A stretch of DNA of 64,000 nt. Source: Streptomyces viridochromogenes (GTDB lineage: Bacteria > Actinomycetota > Actinomycetes > Streptomycetales > Streptomycetaceae). Positions 7,811 through 14,993 of this stretch are shown here, piece after piece. The notes beneath the pieces are model-generated. The model saw only the letters and a program-made list of their open reading frames with translations, was not told the DNA's origin and did no database searches. The stretch is taken from assembly GCF_001270495.1 (NCBI RefSeq), contig NZ_LGUR01000118.1, positions 1 to 64,000 on the forward strand, read 5' to 3'. Each line of letters starts with the position of its first letter. The stretch's first letter is position 1. The position numbers and the translations under genes are program-made.

Positions 7811-8950
7811 ATGGATCTCACCCACCCCGCCGCCGACGAGGCGTTTCGCGCCGAGGCCCGCGCCTGGTTGCGCACGCATGTGCCGCCCGATCCGCTCCCG
7901 TCCCTGGAGACCGGGGAGGGCTTCACGGCACACCGCGCATGGGAGGCCGAACTCGCCGCCGACCGCTGGTCGGTGGTGACCTGGCCGGTTGAGTACGGCG
8001 GCCGGGACGCCACGCTTGCGCAGTGGCTGCTGTTCGAGGAGGAGTACTACGCGGCGGGGGCGCCGGGCCGCGTCAACCAGAACGGCATCAGCCTCCTCGC
8101 CCCGACCCTCTTAGACCACGGCACCGAGGAGCAACGTGCGCGCGTGCTGTCACCCATGGCCACCGGCGAAGTGGTCTGGGCGCAGGCGTGGTCGGAGCCC
8201 GAGGCCGGTTCCGATCTGGCGTCGCTGAGGTCGAGGGCCACGCGCGTGGCGGGCGGTTGGCTGCTGTCCGGCCAGAAGACCTGGTCGTCGCGGGCCGCCT
8301 TCGCCGACCGGGCGTTCGGCCTGTTCCGCACGGACCAGGACGCCCCCAAGCCCCACCAGGGCCTGACGTACCTGATGTTCGACCTGCGCGCCCCCGGTGT
8401 CACGGTCCGTCCCATCGCTCGTCTCGACGGCAAGCCCGCCTTCGCCGAGTTGTTCCTGGACGAGGTCTTCGTGCCGGACGAGGATGTGATCGGGGAGCCG
8501 GGGCAGGGATGGCGGATCGCGATGTCCACCGCGGGCAACGAGCGCGGCCTCATGCTCCGCTCCCCGGGCCGTTTCCTCGCGAGCGCCGAGCGGCTCCACC
8601 GGCTGTGGCAGGCCCAGGGCAGTCCGGAGAGCGCGAAGAACCGCGTGGCCGACGCCCTGATCGGGGCCCGGGCGTATCAGCTCTTCACCTTCGCCGCGGC
8701 CTCCCGCTTCCTCGACGGCGAGTCGATCGGCCCGGAGTCCAGCCTGAACAAGGTCTTCTGGTCGGAGTACGACATCGCGCTGCACGAGACGGCCCTCGAC
8801 CTGCTGGGCGCCGAGGGCGAGTTGGCCGACACCGACTGGTCGGAGCGGTATGTCTTCTCCCTCGCGGGCCCCATCTACGCCGGGACGAACGAGATCCAGC
8901 GCGACATCATCGCCGAGCGGCTACTCGGCCTACCGAAGGGACGCCGCTGA
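7811..8950 (+). CDS. Acyl-CoA dehydrogenase (FadE30-like), larger subunit
   Basis: 379-aa acyl-CoA dehydrogenase. WAQAWSEPEAGSDLASL is the FAD/substrate loop, and AGTNEIQRDIIAERLLGLP is the classical C-terminal flavin contact. The ATG at 7811 follows GGAGGGAAGCGACC, a strong ribosome site; the reading frame is open further upstream, but that part overlaps the divergent promoter. The ancestral arrangement seems to have been TGATG overlap with the second dehydrogenase, now separated by 475 bp of repeats. In M. tuberculosis FadE30 starts side-chain beta-oxidation of HIP-CoA and other steroid dehydrogenases form alpha2beta2 tetramers from adjacent genes. Pairing with the product of 9425-10396 is therefore likely. 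Confidence 0.86.
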   Translation: MDLTHPAADEAFRAEARAWLRTHVPPDPLPSLETGEGFTAHRAWEAELAADRWSVVTWPVEYGGRDATLAQWLLFEEEYYAAGAPGRVNQNGISLLAPTLLDHGTEEQRARVLSPMATGEVVWAQAWSEPEAGSDLASLRSRATRVAGGWLLSGQKTWSSRAAFADRAFGLFRTDQDAPKPHQGLTYLMFDLRAPGVTVRPIARLDGKPAFAELFLDEVFVPDEDVIGEPGQGWRIAMSTAGNERGLMLRSPGRFLASAERLHRLWQAQGSPESAKNRVADALIGARAYQLFTFAAASRFLDGESIGPESSLNKVFWSEYDIALHETALDLLGAEGELADTDWSERYVFSLAGPIYAGTNEIQRDIIAERLLGLPKGRR

Positions 8951-9429
8951 TGCGAGGGGGCTCCGCCGCAGCGACGAGAAAACGCGCCGGGCACCGAGAG
9001 CCCCGCGCGACACAGGAACACCCCGGACGCCACGGCGACCCGTCGGGCACCGGGAGCACCGCGCCCGTACGAGAGGGCTCCGCCGCAGCCAGGAGGAACC
9101 CTTCAGACACGGAGAACCCCGCGCCGACACAAGAACACCCCGCCCACACCACGAGGAACCCGTCGGGCCACCGGGAGCACCACGCCAGCACGAGAGGGCT
9201 GCCCCGCAGCCACGAGAAACCCGCCCGGCACCGAGAGCACCGCACCACTGCGACGGGGAGCGCCGTGCCGGCGCAAGAACACCCCGCCCGCGCCGCAGGG
9301 GACCCGCTGGGCCCCGAAAGCCCCGCCGTTGCAAGAACACCCCGCCGCCATGGGGCCCGTCGAACGCCGAGCAGGCCGCGTCGATGCGAAAAGGATCGCC
9401 GGGGCCACCGAAGGGACACCGCTGATGCG
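8932..9429 (+). repeat. 475-bp repetitive insertion with 23-bp terminal direct repeats
   Basis: Degenerate GC-rich tandem repeats of about 117-121 bp begin at 8954, 9071 and 9192, each opening with GAGRGGGCTSCSCCGCAGC. Shorter internal echoes include AAGAACACCCCGCC and CGGGCACCGRGAGCACC. The block is bounded by copies of ACCGAAGGGACRCCGCTGATGCG at 8932-8954 and 9407-9429 (22 of 23 identical). These are the end of the first dehydrogenase and the start of the second, so the element duplicated the old coupled stop/start junction and its ribosome site. An open frame from the ATG at 8950 to 9531 encodes only Arg/Pro/Thr-rich low-complexity sequence and is not called as a gene. Confidence 0.85.
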
Positions 9430-10396
9430 CTTCCTCCTCGATGCCGAGCAGCGCGCCTTCTCCGACTCGCTGAACTCCATACTGGGAGCCGCGGACACGC
9501 CCTCGGCCGTGCGGGACTGGAGTCGGGGTGAGCATGTACGGGGTCGGGCGCTGTGGTCCCGTATCGCTGAGGCGGGGGTGTTCGCGCTGGCGGTTCCCGA
9601 GGGGTACGAGGGGCTGGGGCCGCGGCCCGTCGAACTCGCCGTCGCCTTCGTCGAGTTGGGGCGGCACGCCGTGCCGGGACCGCTGGTGGAGACGGTCGCG
9701 GCGGCGGTCCTGCTGACCGATCTCCCGGACCCCGGCCCGGCAAAGCGGCTCCTGCCGGCGCTGGCCTCGGGGGAGGCCATGGCGACGCTGGCGTGGCAGG
9801 CGCCGTACGCCCTGGACGGCGACGTGGCCACCACCCGCCTGGCCCTCACTCAGCAAGGTCTGCTCCTCTCCCCCGGCCACGGTTCCGTCCGTCCCTCCCT
9901 GGACCCGGCCCGCCGTCTCACCCCCCTCGAATCCGGCGGCGAGCTCCTCGGCCGCGACCCGGTCACCGCCCGCGCCCTCGCCTACGCCCGCCTCACCACC
10001 GCCGCCCAAGCCCTCGGTGTCGGTCACGCCCTGCTCGACAGGACGGTCGCCCACGTCGGACAGCGCACCCAGTTCGGTGTCTCCATAGGCTCGTTCCAGG
10101 CCGTCAAGCACCGTCTGGCCGACGTGCGGATCGGCCTGGAGTTCGCCCGGCCGCTCCTCTTCGGCGCCGCGCTCACGATGGCGGCCGCCGACGTCGCCGC
10201 CGCCAAGGTCACCGCCTGCGAGGCCGCGTACGCCGCCGCCCGTGCCGCGCTCCAGCTGCACGGCGCGATCGGCTACACGGCGGAGTACGACCTGTCGCTC
10301 TGGCTGACCAAGGCCCGCGCCCTGCGCACCGCCTGGGGCGCCCCGGACGTATGCAGGGCCGACGTGCTAGGTGCCCGTGCCCGCCCTCAGTGGTGA
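9425..10396 (+). CDS. Acyl-CoA dehydrogenase, smaller subunit (FadE32/FadE33-like)
   Basis: 323-aa acyl-CoA dehydrogenase, short for the superfamily (about 380) as is usual for the second subunit of steroid heteromeric dehydrogenases. It has the C-terminal helical-domain motifs RTQFGVSIGSFQAVKHRLAD and LQLHGAIGYTAEYDLSLW but no AGTNEIQR ending. The ATG at 9425 keeps the duplicated ribosome site GAAGGGA at 9410-9416. It probably forms a heterotetramer with the 7811-8950 product. The 3' end overlaps the 3' end of convergent qcrB by 10 bp. The precise substrate (HIP-CoA side chain or ring-opened diacid CoA) cannot be told from sequence. Confidence 0.83.
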   Translation: MRFLLDAEQRAFSDSLNSILGAADTPSAVRDWSRGEHVRGRALWSRIAEAGVFALAVPEGYEGLGPRPVELAVAFVELGRHAVPGPLVETVAAAVLLTDLPDPGPAKRLLPALASGEAMATLAWQAPYALDGDVATTRLALTQQGLLLSPGHGSVRPSLDPARRLTPLESGGELLGRDPVTARALAYARLTTAAQALGVGHALLDRTVAHVGQRTQFGVSIGSFQAVKHRLADVRIGLEFARPLLFGAALTMAAADVAAAKVTACEAAYAAARAALQLHGAIGYTAEYDLSLWLTKARALRTAWGAPDVCRADVLGARARPQW

Positions 10397-12033
10397 TCGC
10401 CGCTGGTGATCTCGCGGTACTCCTCCACCGTCGGCTTGGCGATCCGCGTCTGCGGCCCGAACATCGCCCGCGCCAGCCGGGCCCGCACCCGCTGCGTCGG
10501 GGGGACCCGGCGCCGGACGCCGTTCGCGTCGACGAGCGGACCGATCTCGTACGGCGGATCCTGCTCGTGCTGGGTGAGGGTGAACAGCTGCGCCTGTGAG
10601 AGCGGCTCGTGGACCTCGGTGTACGCGCCGTGCGGAAGCCGCTTGATGGTGCCGGTCTCCCTGCCGTGCAGCACCTTGTCCCGGTCCCGGCGCTGCAGCC
10701 CGAGGCAGACGCGTTTGGTCACGTAGTAGGTGAGGACCGGCACGACGAAGACCGCGATCCGCACGAACCAGGTGATCACATTGATGGACAGATGCAGATG
10801 CGTGGCCACGATGTCGTTGCCACCGCCGATCAGCAGCACCGTGTACAGGCTCAGCCACGCCGCGCCGAGGCCGGTGCGCACGGGCATGTTGCGCGGCCGG
10901 TCGAGGATGTGGTGCTCGCGTTTGTCGCCGGTGATCCACGCCTCGATGAAGGGATACACACCGAGCGCGAGCAGGATCAGCGGGAAGAGGGAGAAGGGGA
11001 TGAAGACGCCCGGTTCCAGGGTGTGGCCCCAGAAGTTGATCTCCCATCCCGGCATCACCCGGATCAGGCCCTCGGAGAAGCCCAGGTACCAGTCGGGCTG
11101 GGCGCCCGTGGTCACCAGGTCCGGGCGGTAGGGACCGAAGGCCCAGACCGGGTTGATGCTGGCGATGCCGCCCATGATCGTCAGCACGCCGAAGACGAGG
11201 AAGAAGAAGCCGCCCGCCTTGGCCATGTACACCGGCAGGAAGGGCATCCCGACGACCGTCTTCTGGTCGCGGCCGGGGCCCGGGTACTGCGTGTGCTTGT
11301 GGTAGAAGACCAGGATCAGGTGGGCGACCACCAGGCCGAGCATGATCCCGGGCAGCAGCAGGATGTGGATCGGGTAGAGGCGTGCGATGAAGTCCTCGCC
11401 GGGGAACTCCCCGCCGAAGAGGAAGAACGCCACGTACGTTCCCACGATCGGGATGGACAGGATCGCGCCGTGGGCGAACCGCAGGCCGGTGCCGGACAGC
11501 AGGTCGTCGGGGAGGGAGTAGCCGGTCAGGCCGGTGATGATGCCGAGCATCAACAGGGTCCAGCCGAACACCCAGTTGATCTCACGCGGCTTGCGGAAGG
11601 CGCCGGTGAAGAACACCCGCATCATGTGCACCAGCATGCCGGTGACGAAGACCAGCGCCGCCCAGTGGTGGATCTGCCGGATGAGCAGCCCGCCCCGCAC
11701 GTCGAAGCTGATGTCGATCGTGGACTCGTACGCCCTGGTCATCAGTACGCCGTTGAGGGGCTCGTACGTGCCGTTGTAGACGACCTCGTTGGTGCTCGGG
11801 TCGAAGAACAGGGTGAGATAGACACCGGTGAGGATCAGGACGAGGAAGCTGTAGAGGCAGACCTCGCCCAGCATGAAGGACCAGTGGTCCGGGAAGACCT
11901 TGCGCATGTTGGCCTTGGCCAGCGCGTACAGCCCGAGCCGCCCGTCGGCCCAGTCGGCGATCCTCTCGCCCGTCCCGGGCGGGGCGGACCTGCGCGTCGC
12001 CTCGCCTTCGTTCCCCGATCGTGCGCCGTCCAT
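10387..12033 (-). CDS. qcrB: Orphan cytochrome b subunit of a bc1-type complex (QcrB paralogue)
   Basis: 548-aa membrane protein of the actinobacterial QcrB type. The haem-ligand histidines are in IHHWAALVFVTGMLVHMMRV and HILLLPGIMLGLVVAHLILV, and the quinol-site motif is PDWYLG (PEWY in mitochondria). About eight to nine hydrophobic helices are visible, with a long polar C-terminal tail. The ATG at 12033 follows GGAGGCGACGACGT. Normally qcrB lies in qcrC-qcrA-qcrB; here neither partner is adjacent, so this is a second, solitary copy that could combine with the main complex or replace its b subunit under some condition. Convergent overlap with the preceding dehydrogenase gene is 10 bp. Confidence 0.9.
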   Translation of the reverse strand: MDGARSGNEGEATRRSAPPGTGERIADWADGRLGLYALAKANMRKVFPDHWSFMLGEVCLYSFLVLILTGVYLTLFFDPSTNEVVYNGTYEPLNGVLMTRAYESTIDISFDVRGGLLIRQIHHWAALVFVTGMLVHMMRVFFTGAFRKPREINWVFGWTLLMLGIITGLTGYSLPDDLLSGTGLRFAHGAILSIPIVGTYVAFFLFGGEFPGEDFIARLYPIHILLLPGIMLGLVVAHLILVFYHKHTQYPGPGRDQKTVVGMPFLPVYMAKAGGFFFLVFGVLTIMGGIASINPVWAFGPYRPDLVTTGAQPDWYLGFSEGLIRVMPGWEINFWGHTLEPGVFIPFSLFPLILLALGVYPFIEAWITGDKREHHILDRPRNMPVRTGLGAAWLSLYTVLLIGGGNDIVATHLHLSINVITWFVRIAVFVVPVLTYYVTKRVCLGLQRRDRDKVLHGRETGTIKRLPHGAYTEVHEPLSQAQLFTLTQHEQDPPYEIGPLVDANGVRRRVPPTQRVRARLARAMFGPQTRIAKPTVEEYREITSGDHH

Positions 12034-12118
12034 ACGTCGTCGCCTCCCCGTCGGATCACACACAGCGTGACATGGCCCTACGGGCCCCGCCAACGGGGCG
12101 GACACCCCCGGCCGTGGG

Positions 12119-12844
12119 TCAGGACGGCCGTACGATGCCCCGCGCCCGCGCCGCCACGAGCCACTTCGGGAACTCCCCGACCAGGCGGTCGTACAGCTCG
12201 GTGTCGGACACGGTCCGCGGATCCGAGCCGGCGTGGAAGAACCCGGCGTTGTCGACGACCCGCTTGGCCGGCACCGCCAGTTCGTCGAGCTTGCGCAGGA
12301 AGTCGAACTGCTTGCTGGTGGGGTCCCCGAAGCCGATGAACTGCCAGAACAGCGGGAGCGGGGCCGCCTTGCACAGGTACCGTTCGGCGGCGAGCTTGTT
12401 GATGGGGCCGCCGTCGGTCTGGAAGACGACCAGGGCGGGTTCCCTCGACCCGCTGTCGAGGTAGTGGTCGATGACGGCGTCCATCGCCAGGTGGTAGCTG
12501 GTCTTGCCCATGTGCCCGAGCCCGGCCACGATCCGCTCGATCCGTCCCTGGTGGTCGGCCAGCGCGATCTCGGTCTCGGCGTCGACGTCGGTGGAGAAGA
12601 ACACCACCGGCACGGTCCCGTCGTCGTCGAGGTGCGCCGACAGCCCGAGCACCCGGTCGGCGAGCGCCTGCACGCTGCCGTCCTTGTAGTACGGCTTCAT
12701 CGAGCCGGAGTAGTCGACCACCAGGTAGACCGCCGCCCGCACCCCGTCCAGCCCGTGCTTGCGGAGCGACACACCGGCGCTCTTGTAGAGGCTGACCAGC
12801 GCGGGCGCGGTCTCCTCGACTTTGCTGAGACTGATCGCGGCCAT
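12119..12844 (-). CDS. VWA-domain protein, TerF-like
   Basis: 241-aa von Willebrand A domain protein. The MIDAS metal site is complete: DYSGS at residues 44-48, the threonine in MGKTSYHLAMD and the aspartate in VVFQTDGGP. It is of the small bacterial type found with tellurium-resistance (TerD/TerF) proteins and stress or conflict loci; no Ter proteins are adjacent here. No signal peptide or membrane segment, so cytosolic. The ATG at 12844 was chosen because the open frame further upstream overlaps the rhomboid gene antisense. It diverges from the rhomboid gene across a 180-bp region with three 17-bp direct repeats. Confidence 0.85.
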   Translation of the reverse strand: MAAISLSKVEETAPALVSLYKSAGVSLRKHGLDGVRAAVYLVVDYSGSMKPYYKDGSVQALADRVLGLSAHLDDDGTVPVVFFSTDVDAETEIALADHQGRIERIVAGLGHMGKTSYHLAMDAVIDHYLDSGSREPALVVFQTDGGPINKLAAERYLCKAAPLPLFWQFIGFGDPTSKQFDFLRKLDELAVPAKRVVDNAGFFHAGSDPRTVSDTELYDRLVGEFPKWLVAARARGIVRPS

Positions 12845-12928
12845 ATGGTCTCCCCCTCGTGCACCTGGCTGGTTGCAGAGGCTACGGCACACCCGCCCCG
12901 CCTCTCCCTCCGTCCACAGGTGTTCGCT

Positions 12929-12979
12929 ATTTTGTTCGCCGCCGCATTTCGTTCGCTGCCGTATTTTGTTCGCCGCCGT
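12929..12979. repeat. Three perfect-length 17-bp direct repeats in a divergent promoter region
   Basis: ATTTTGTTCGCCGCCGC (12929), ATTTCGTTCGCTGCCGT (12946) and ATTTTGTTCGCCGCCGT (12963) follow each other without gaps, with a partial copy (TGTTCGCT) just before. They sit between the vWA gene (start 12844, minus) and the rhomboid gene (start 13025, plus). The T-tract stands out in this GC-rich sequence. Regularly spaced identical units in a divergent promoter suggest a multi-site operator. The binding protein is unknown. Confidence 0.7.
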
Positions 12980-13024
12980 CCCCACCGGCTCACCGTTCGT
13001 CCCGTCCCCATCGAGGAGCCGGCT

Positions 13025-14008
13025 GTGGAGCCCGAGTCCACCCCGTCCACCGAGTCCGCCCCGGCCACCCGGTCGGGCCCGTCCACCGAGTCCGCCGTCA
13101 CCACCTGCTATCGCCACCCCAAGGTGGAGTCGCACGTCCGCTGCACCCGCTGCGACCGGTACATCTGCCCGGACTGCATGCGCGAGGCGTCCGTCGGCCA
13201 CCAGTGCGTGGAGTGCGTGAAGGAGGGCGCGCGGTCGGTGCGGCAGGCGCGGACGGTCGTCGGAGGGCGGATCGCCACGACGCCGTTCGTGACCTCCGTG
13301 CTCATCGGGCTCAACGTCCTCGCCTACCTGGCCGAGGTGGTGCGCCCGGAGATCCTGGACCGGTTCGCGATGCTCGGCGCCCGGCTGATCGGCCCGGACG
13401 GCGGCTACTACGTCTACGAACCCGGGTACCCGTCGGACTTCCATGCCGAGGGGGTGGTCGCCGGTCAGTGGGAGCGGCTGCTGACCAGCGGTTTCCTCCA
13501 CCTGCCGCCGACCGAGGGCACCTTCGGGCTGCTGCACGTCGTGATGAACATGCTCTCGCTCTGGCAGCTCGGCCGGATCGTGGAGCCCATGCTGGGCCGG
13601 GTTCGCTACATCGCGCTCTACCTGCTGTCGACGCTGGGCGGTTCGGTGTTCGTGCTGCTGCTCACCGACGTGAACGTGGAGTCGGTCGGCGCGTCCGGGG
13701 CGATCTTCGGCCTCGGCGCCGCGTACTACGTCCTGGCCCGCCGCGTCGGCGCCGACATGCGGGGCGTCAACCGGTTCATGGCGTTCCTGCTCCTGTGGCT
13801 GCTGCTCTCCGCCGGCCTCACCTCCTGGCAGGGCCACCTCGGCGGACTGCTGACGGGAGCCGCGGTGACGCTCGCCTACGCCTATGCGCCACGCGGCCCG
13901 CGCCGGGTCCTCATCCAGGTGGCGGTCTGCGTGGGCGTACTCGCGCTGTTGGCGGTGGTCGCGGTCGCGAAGGTCTCGGAACTGACCGGCGGAGGCGTGG
14001 CCCAGTGA
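13025..14008 (+). CDS. Rhomboid-family intramembrane serine protease with N-terminal zinc finger
   Basis: 327-aa membrane protein. A polar leader is followed by a B-box-like zinc finger (Cys28, His31, Cys40, Cys43, Cys48, Cys51 and further His/Cys to residue 64), then the rhomboid domain. The catalytic dyad is Ser224 in GASGAIFGL and His271 in GHLGG. HVVMNMLSLW supplies the conserved HxxxN of helix 2. About seven hydrophobic helices are visible. The GTG at 13025 is preceded by GAGGAG at good spacing. It overlaps the next gene by 4 bp (GTGA), coupling the protease to a membrane-anchored chitosanase. The domain order, zinc finger then rhomboid, is common in Streptomyces. The substrate is unknown. 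Confidence 0.9.
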   Translation: MEPESTPSTESAPATRSGPSTESAVTTCYRHPKVESHVRCTRCDRYICPDCMREASVGHQCVECVKEGARSVRQARTVVGGRIATTPFVTSVLIGLNVLAYLAEVVRPEILDRFAMLGARLIGPDGGYYVYEPGYPSDFHAEGVVAGQWERLLTSGFLHLPPTEGTFGLLHVVMNMLSLWQLGRIVEPMLGRVRYIALYLLSTLGGSVFVLLLTDVNVESVGASGAIFGLGAAYYVLARRVGADMRGVNRFMAFLLLWLLLSAGLTSWQGHLGGLLTGAAVTLAYAYAPRGPRRVLIQVAVCVGVLALLAVVAVAKVSELTGGGVAQ

Positions 14009-14913
14009 GACGTGTCGGCATCCTGCTCTTCGCGGCGGTCCCCGTAGCCATCACCGCGACCGTCTACTTCCTCGTCCCGGAGGAGTCCGCCGAGAGCCCG
14101 GGCGGGTCCACCGTCGCCACCGCGCAGCAGGAGTCCCGGCAGGAGGCCAAGCGCCGGGCCGAGGAGGAGCGGTCGGCGGACGACGAGCTGATCGCGCGGC
14201 TACCGGCGGGCCTGGCGGCCCCGGCGAAGAAGGAGCTGGCCCAGCGGCTCGTGTCCACCGCGGAGAGCTCGACGCTGGACTGGCGCCGCACCTACGGCGA
14301 CATCGAGGACCTCGACGACGGCCAGGGCTACACGGCCGGCACCATCGGCTTCTGCACCGGCACCCACGACCTGCTCGCCCTGGTCGAGAACTACACCGAG
14401 GACCACCCGGACAACGGCCTCGCCCGGTACCTGCCCGCCCTGCGCGCCGTCGACGGCACCGACTCCCACGAGGGCCTGGACCCCGGTTTCCCGGCCGCCT
14501 GGAAGGCGGAGGCCGAGGTGGCGGCCTTCCGCGAGGCACAGGACACCGAGCGCGACCGCGCCTACTTCGACCCCGCGGTCCGCCTCGCCAAGCTGGACGG
14601 TCTCGGCACGCTGGGCCAGTTCGTCTACTACGACGCGATGGTCTTCCACGGCCCGGGCATCGACGAGGACGGCTTCTACGTCCTGCGCGAACGCGCCCTG
14701 CGCGAGGCGGACTCCCCCTCCCGGGGCGGCTCCGAGAAGGCGTACCTGGACGCCTTCCTCGACGTCCGCCGGGCGGCCATGCGGGACAAGCGACCGGGCA
14801 CCGACACCAGCCGTATCGATACGGCCCAGCGGCGGTTTCTGGAGGACGGGAACCTTCGGTTGAGGACGCCGTTGGAGTGGCGGGTGTACGGGGAGACGTA
14901 CCGGGTCCCCTGA
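14005..14913 (+). CDS. Membrane-anchored GH46 chitosanase
   Basis: 302-aa glycoside hydrolase family 46 protein that cuts chitosan (beta-1,4-glucosamine). Similarity to Streptomyces sp. N174 chitosanase covers the whole domain. The catalytic acid is Glu87 in STAESSTLDW and the catalytic base Asp105 in EDLDDGQGYT, 18 residues apart as in N174 (Glu22, Asp40). Other landmarks are GFCTGTHDLL, ERDRAYFDPAV, FVYYDAMVFHGPG and YLDAFLDVRRAAM. Residues 5-23 form one hydrophobic helix without an obvious cleavage site, followed by a charged, coiled-coil-like linker (about 41-66). It therefore looks like a type II anchored rather than freely secreted enzyme. The GTG start overlaps the rhomboid stop. Confidence 0.88.
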   Translation: MRRVGILLFAAVPVAITATVYFLVPEESAESPGGSTVATAQQESRQEAKRRAEEERSADDELIARLPAGLAAPAKKELAQRLVSTAESSTLDWRRTYGDIEDLDDGQGYTAGTIGFCTGTHDLLALVENYTEDHPDNGLARYLPALRAVDGTDSHEGLDPGFPAAWKAEAEVAAFREAQDTERDRAYFDPAVRLAKLDGLGTLGQFVYYDAMVFHGPGIDEDGFYVLRERALREADSPSRGGSEKAYLDAFLDVRRAAMRDKRPGTDTSRIDTAQRRFLEDGNLRLRTPLEWRVYGETYRVP

Positions 14914-14993
14914 GTCGTCGGTAACCGTCCGTTCTCTCCCCCGACTTCTGGGATTATGTGCCGGGGCACGGAATCGTTCGGGGGAGGCTGCAC

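Noticed and set aside
8954..9406. CRISPR-like array between the two dehydrogenase genes
   Set aside because: The repeat period is about 120 bp, units are degenerate and there are no short unique spacers or cas genes. It is a degenerate tandem repeat.
8950..9531. Open frame from the overlapping ATG at 8950 through the repeats
   Set aside because: It encodes low-complexity Arg/Pro/Thr/Gly sequence that follows the DNA repeat, runs into the next gene out of frame and lacks any domain.
12845..13837. Long N-terminal extension of the vWA protein
   Set aside because: It is antisense to the rhomboid gene, low-complexity, and crosses the divergent promoter repeats.
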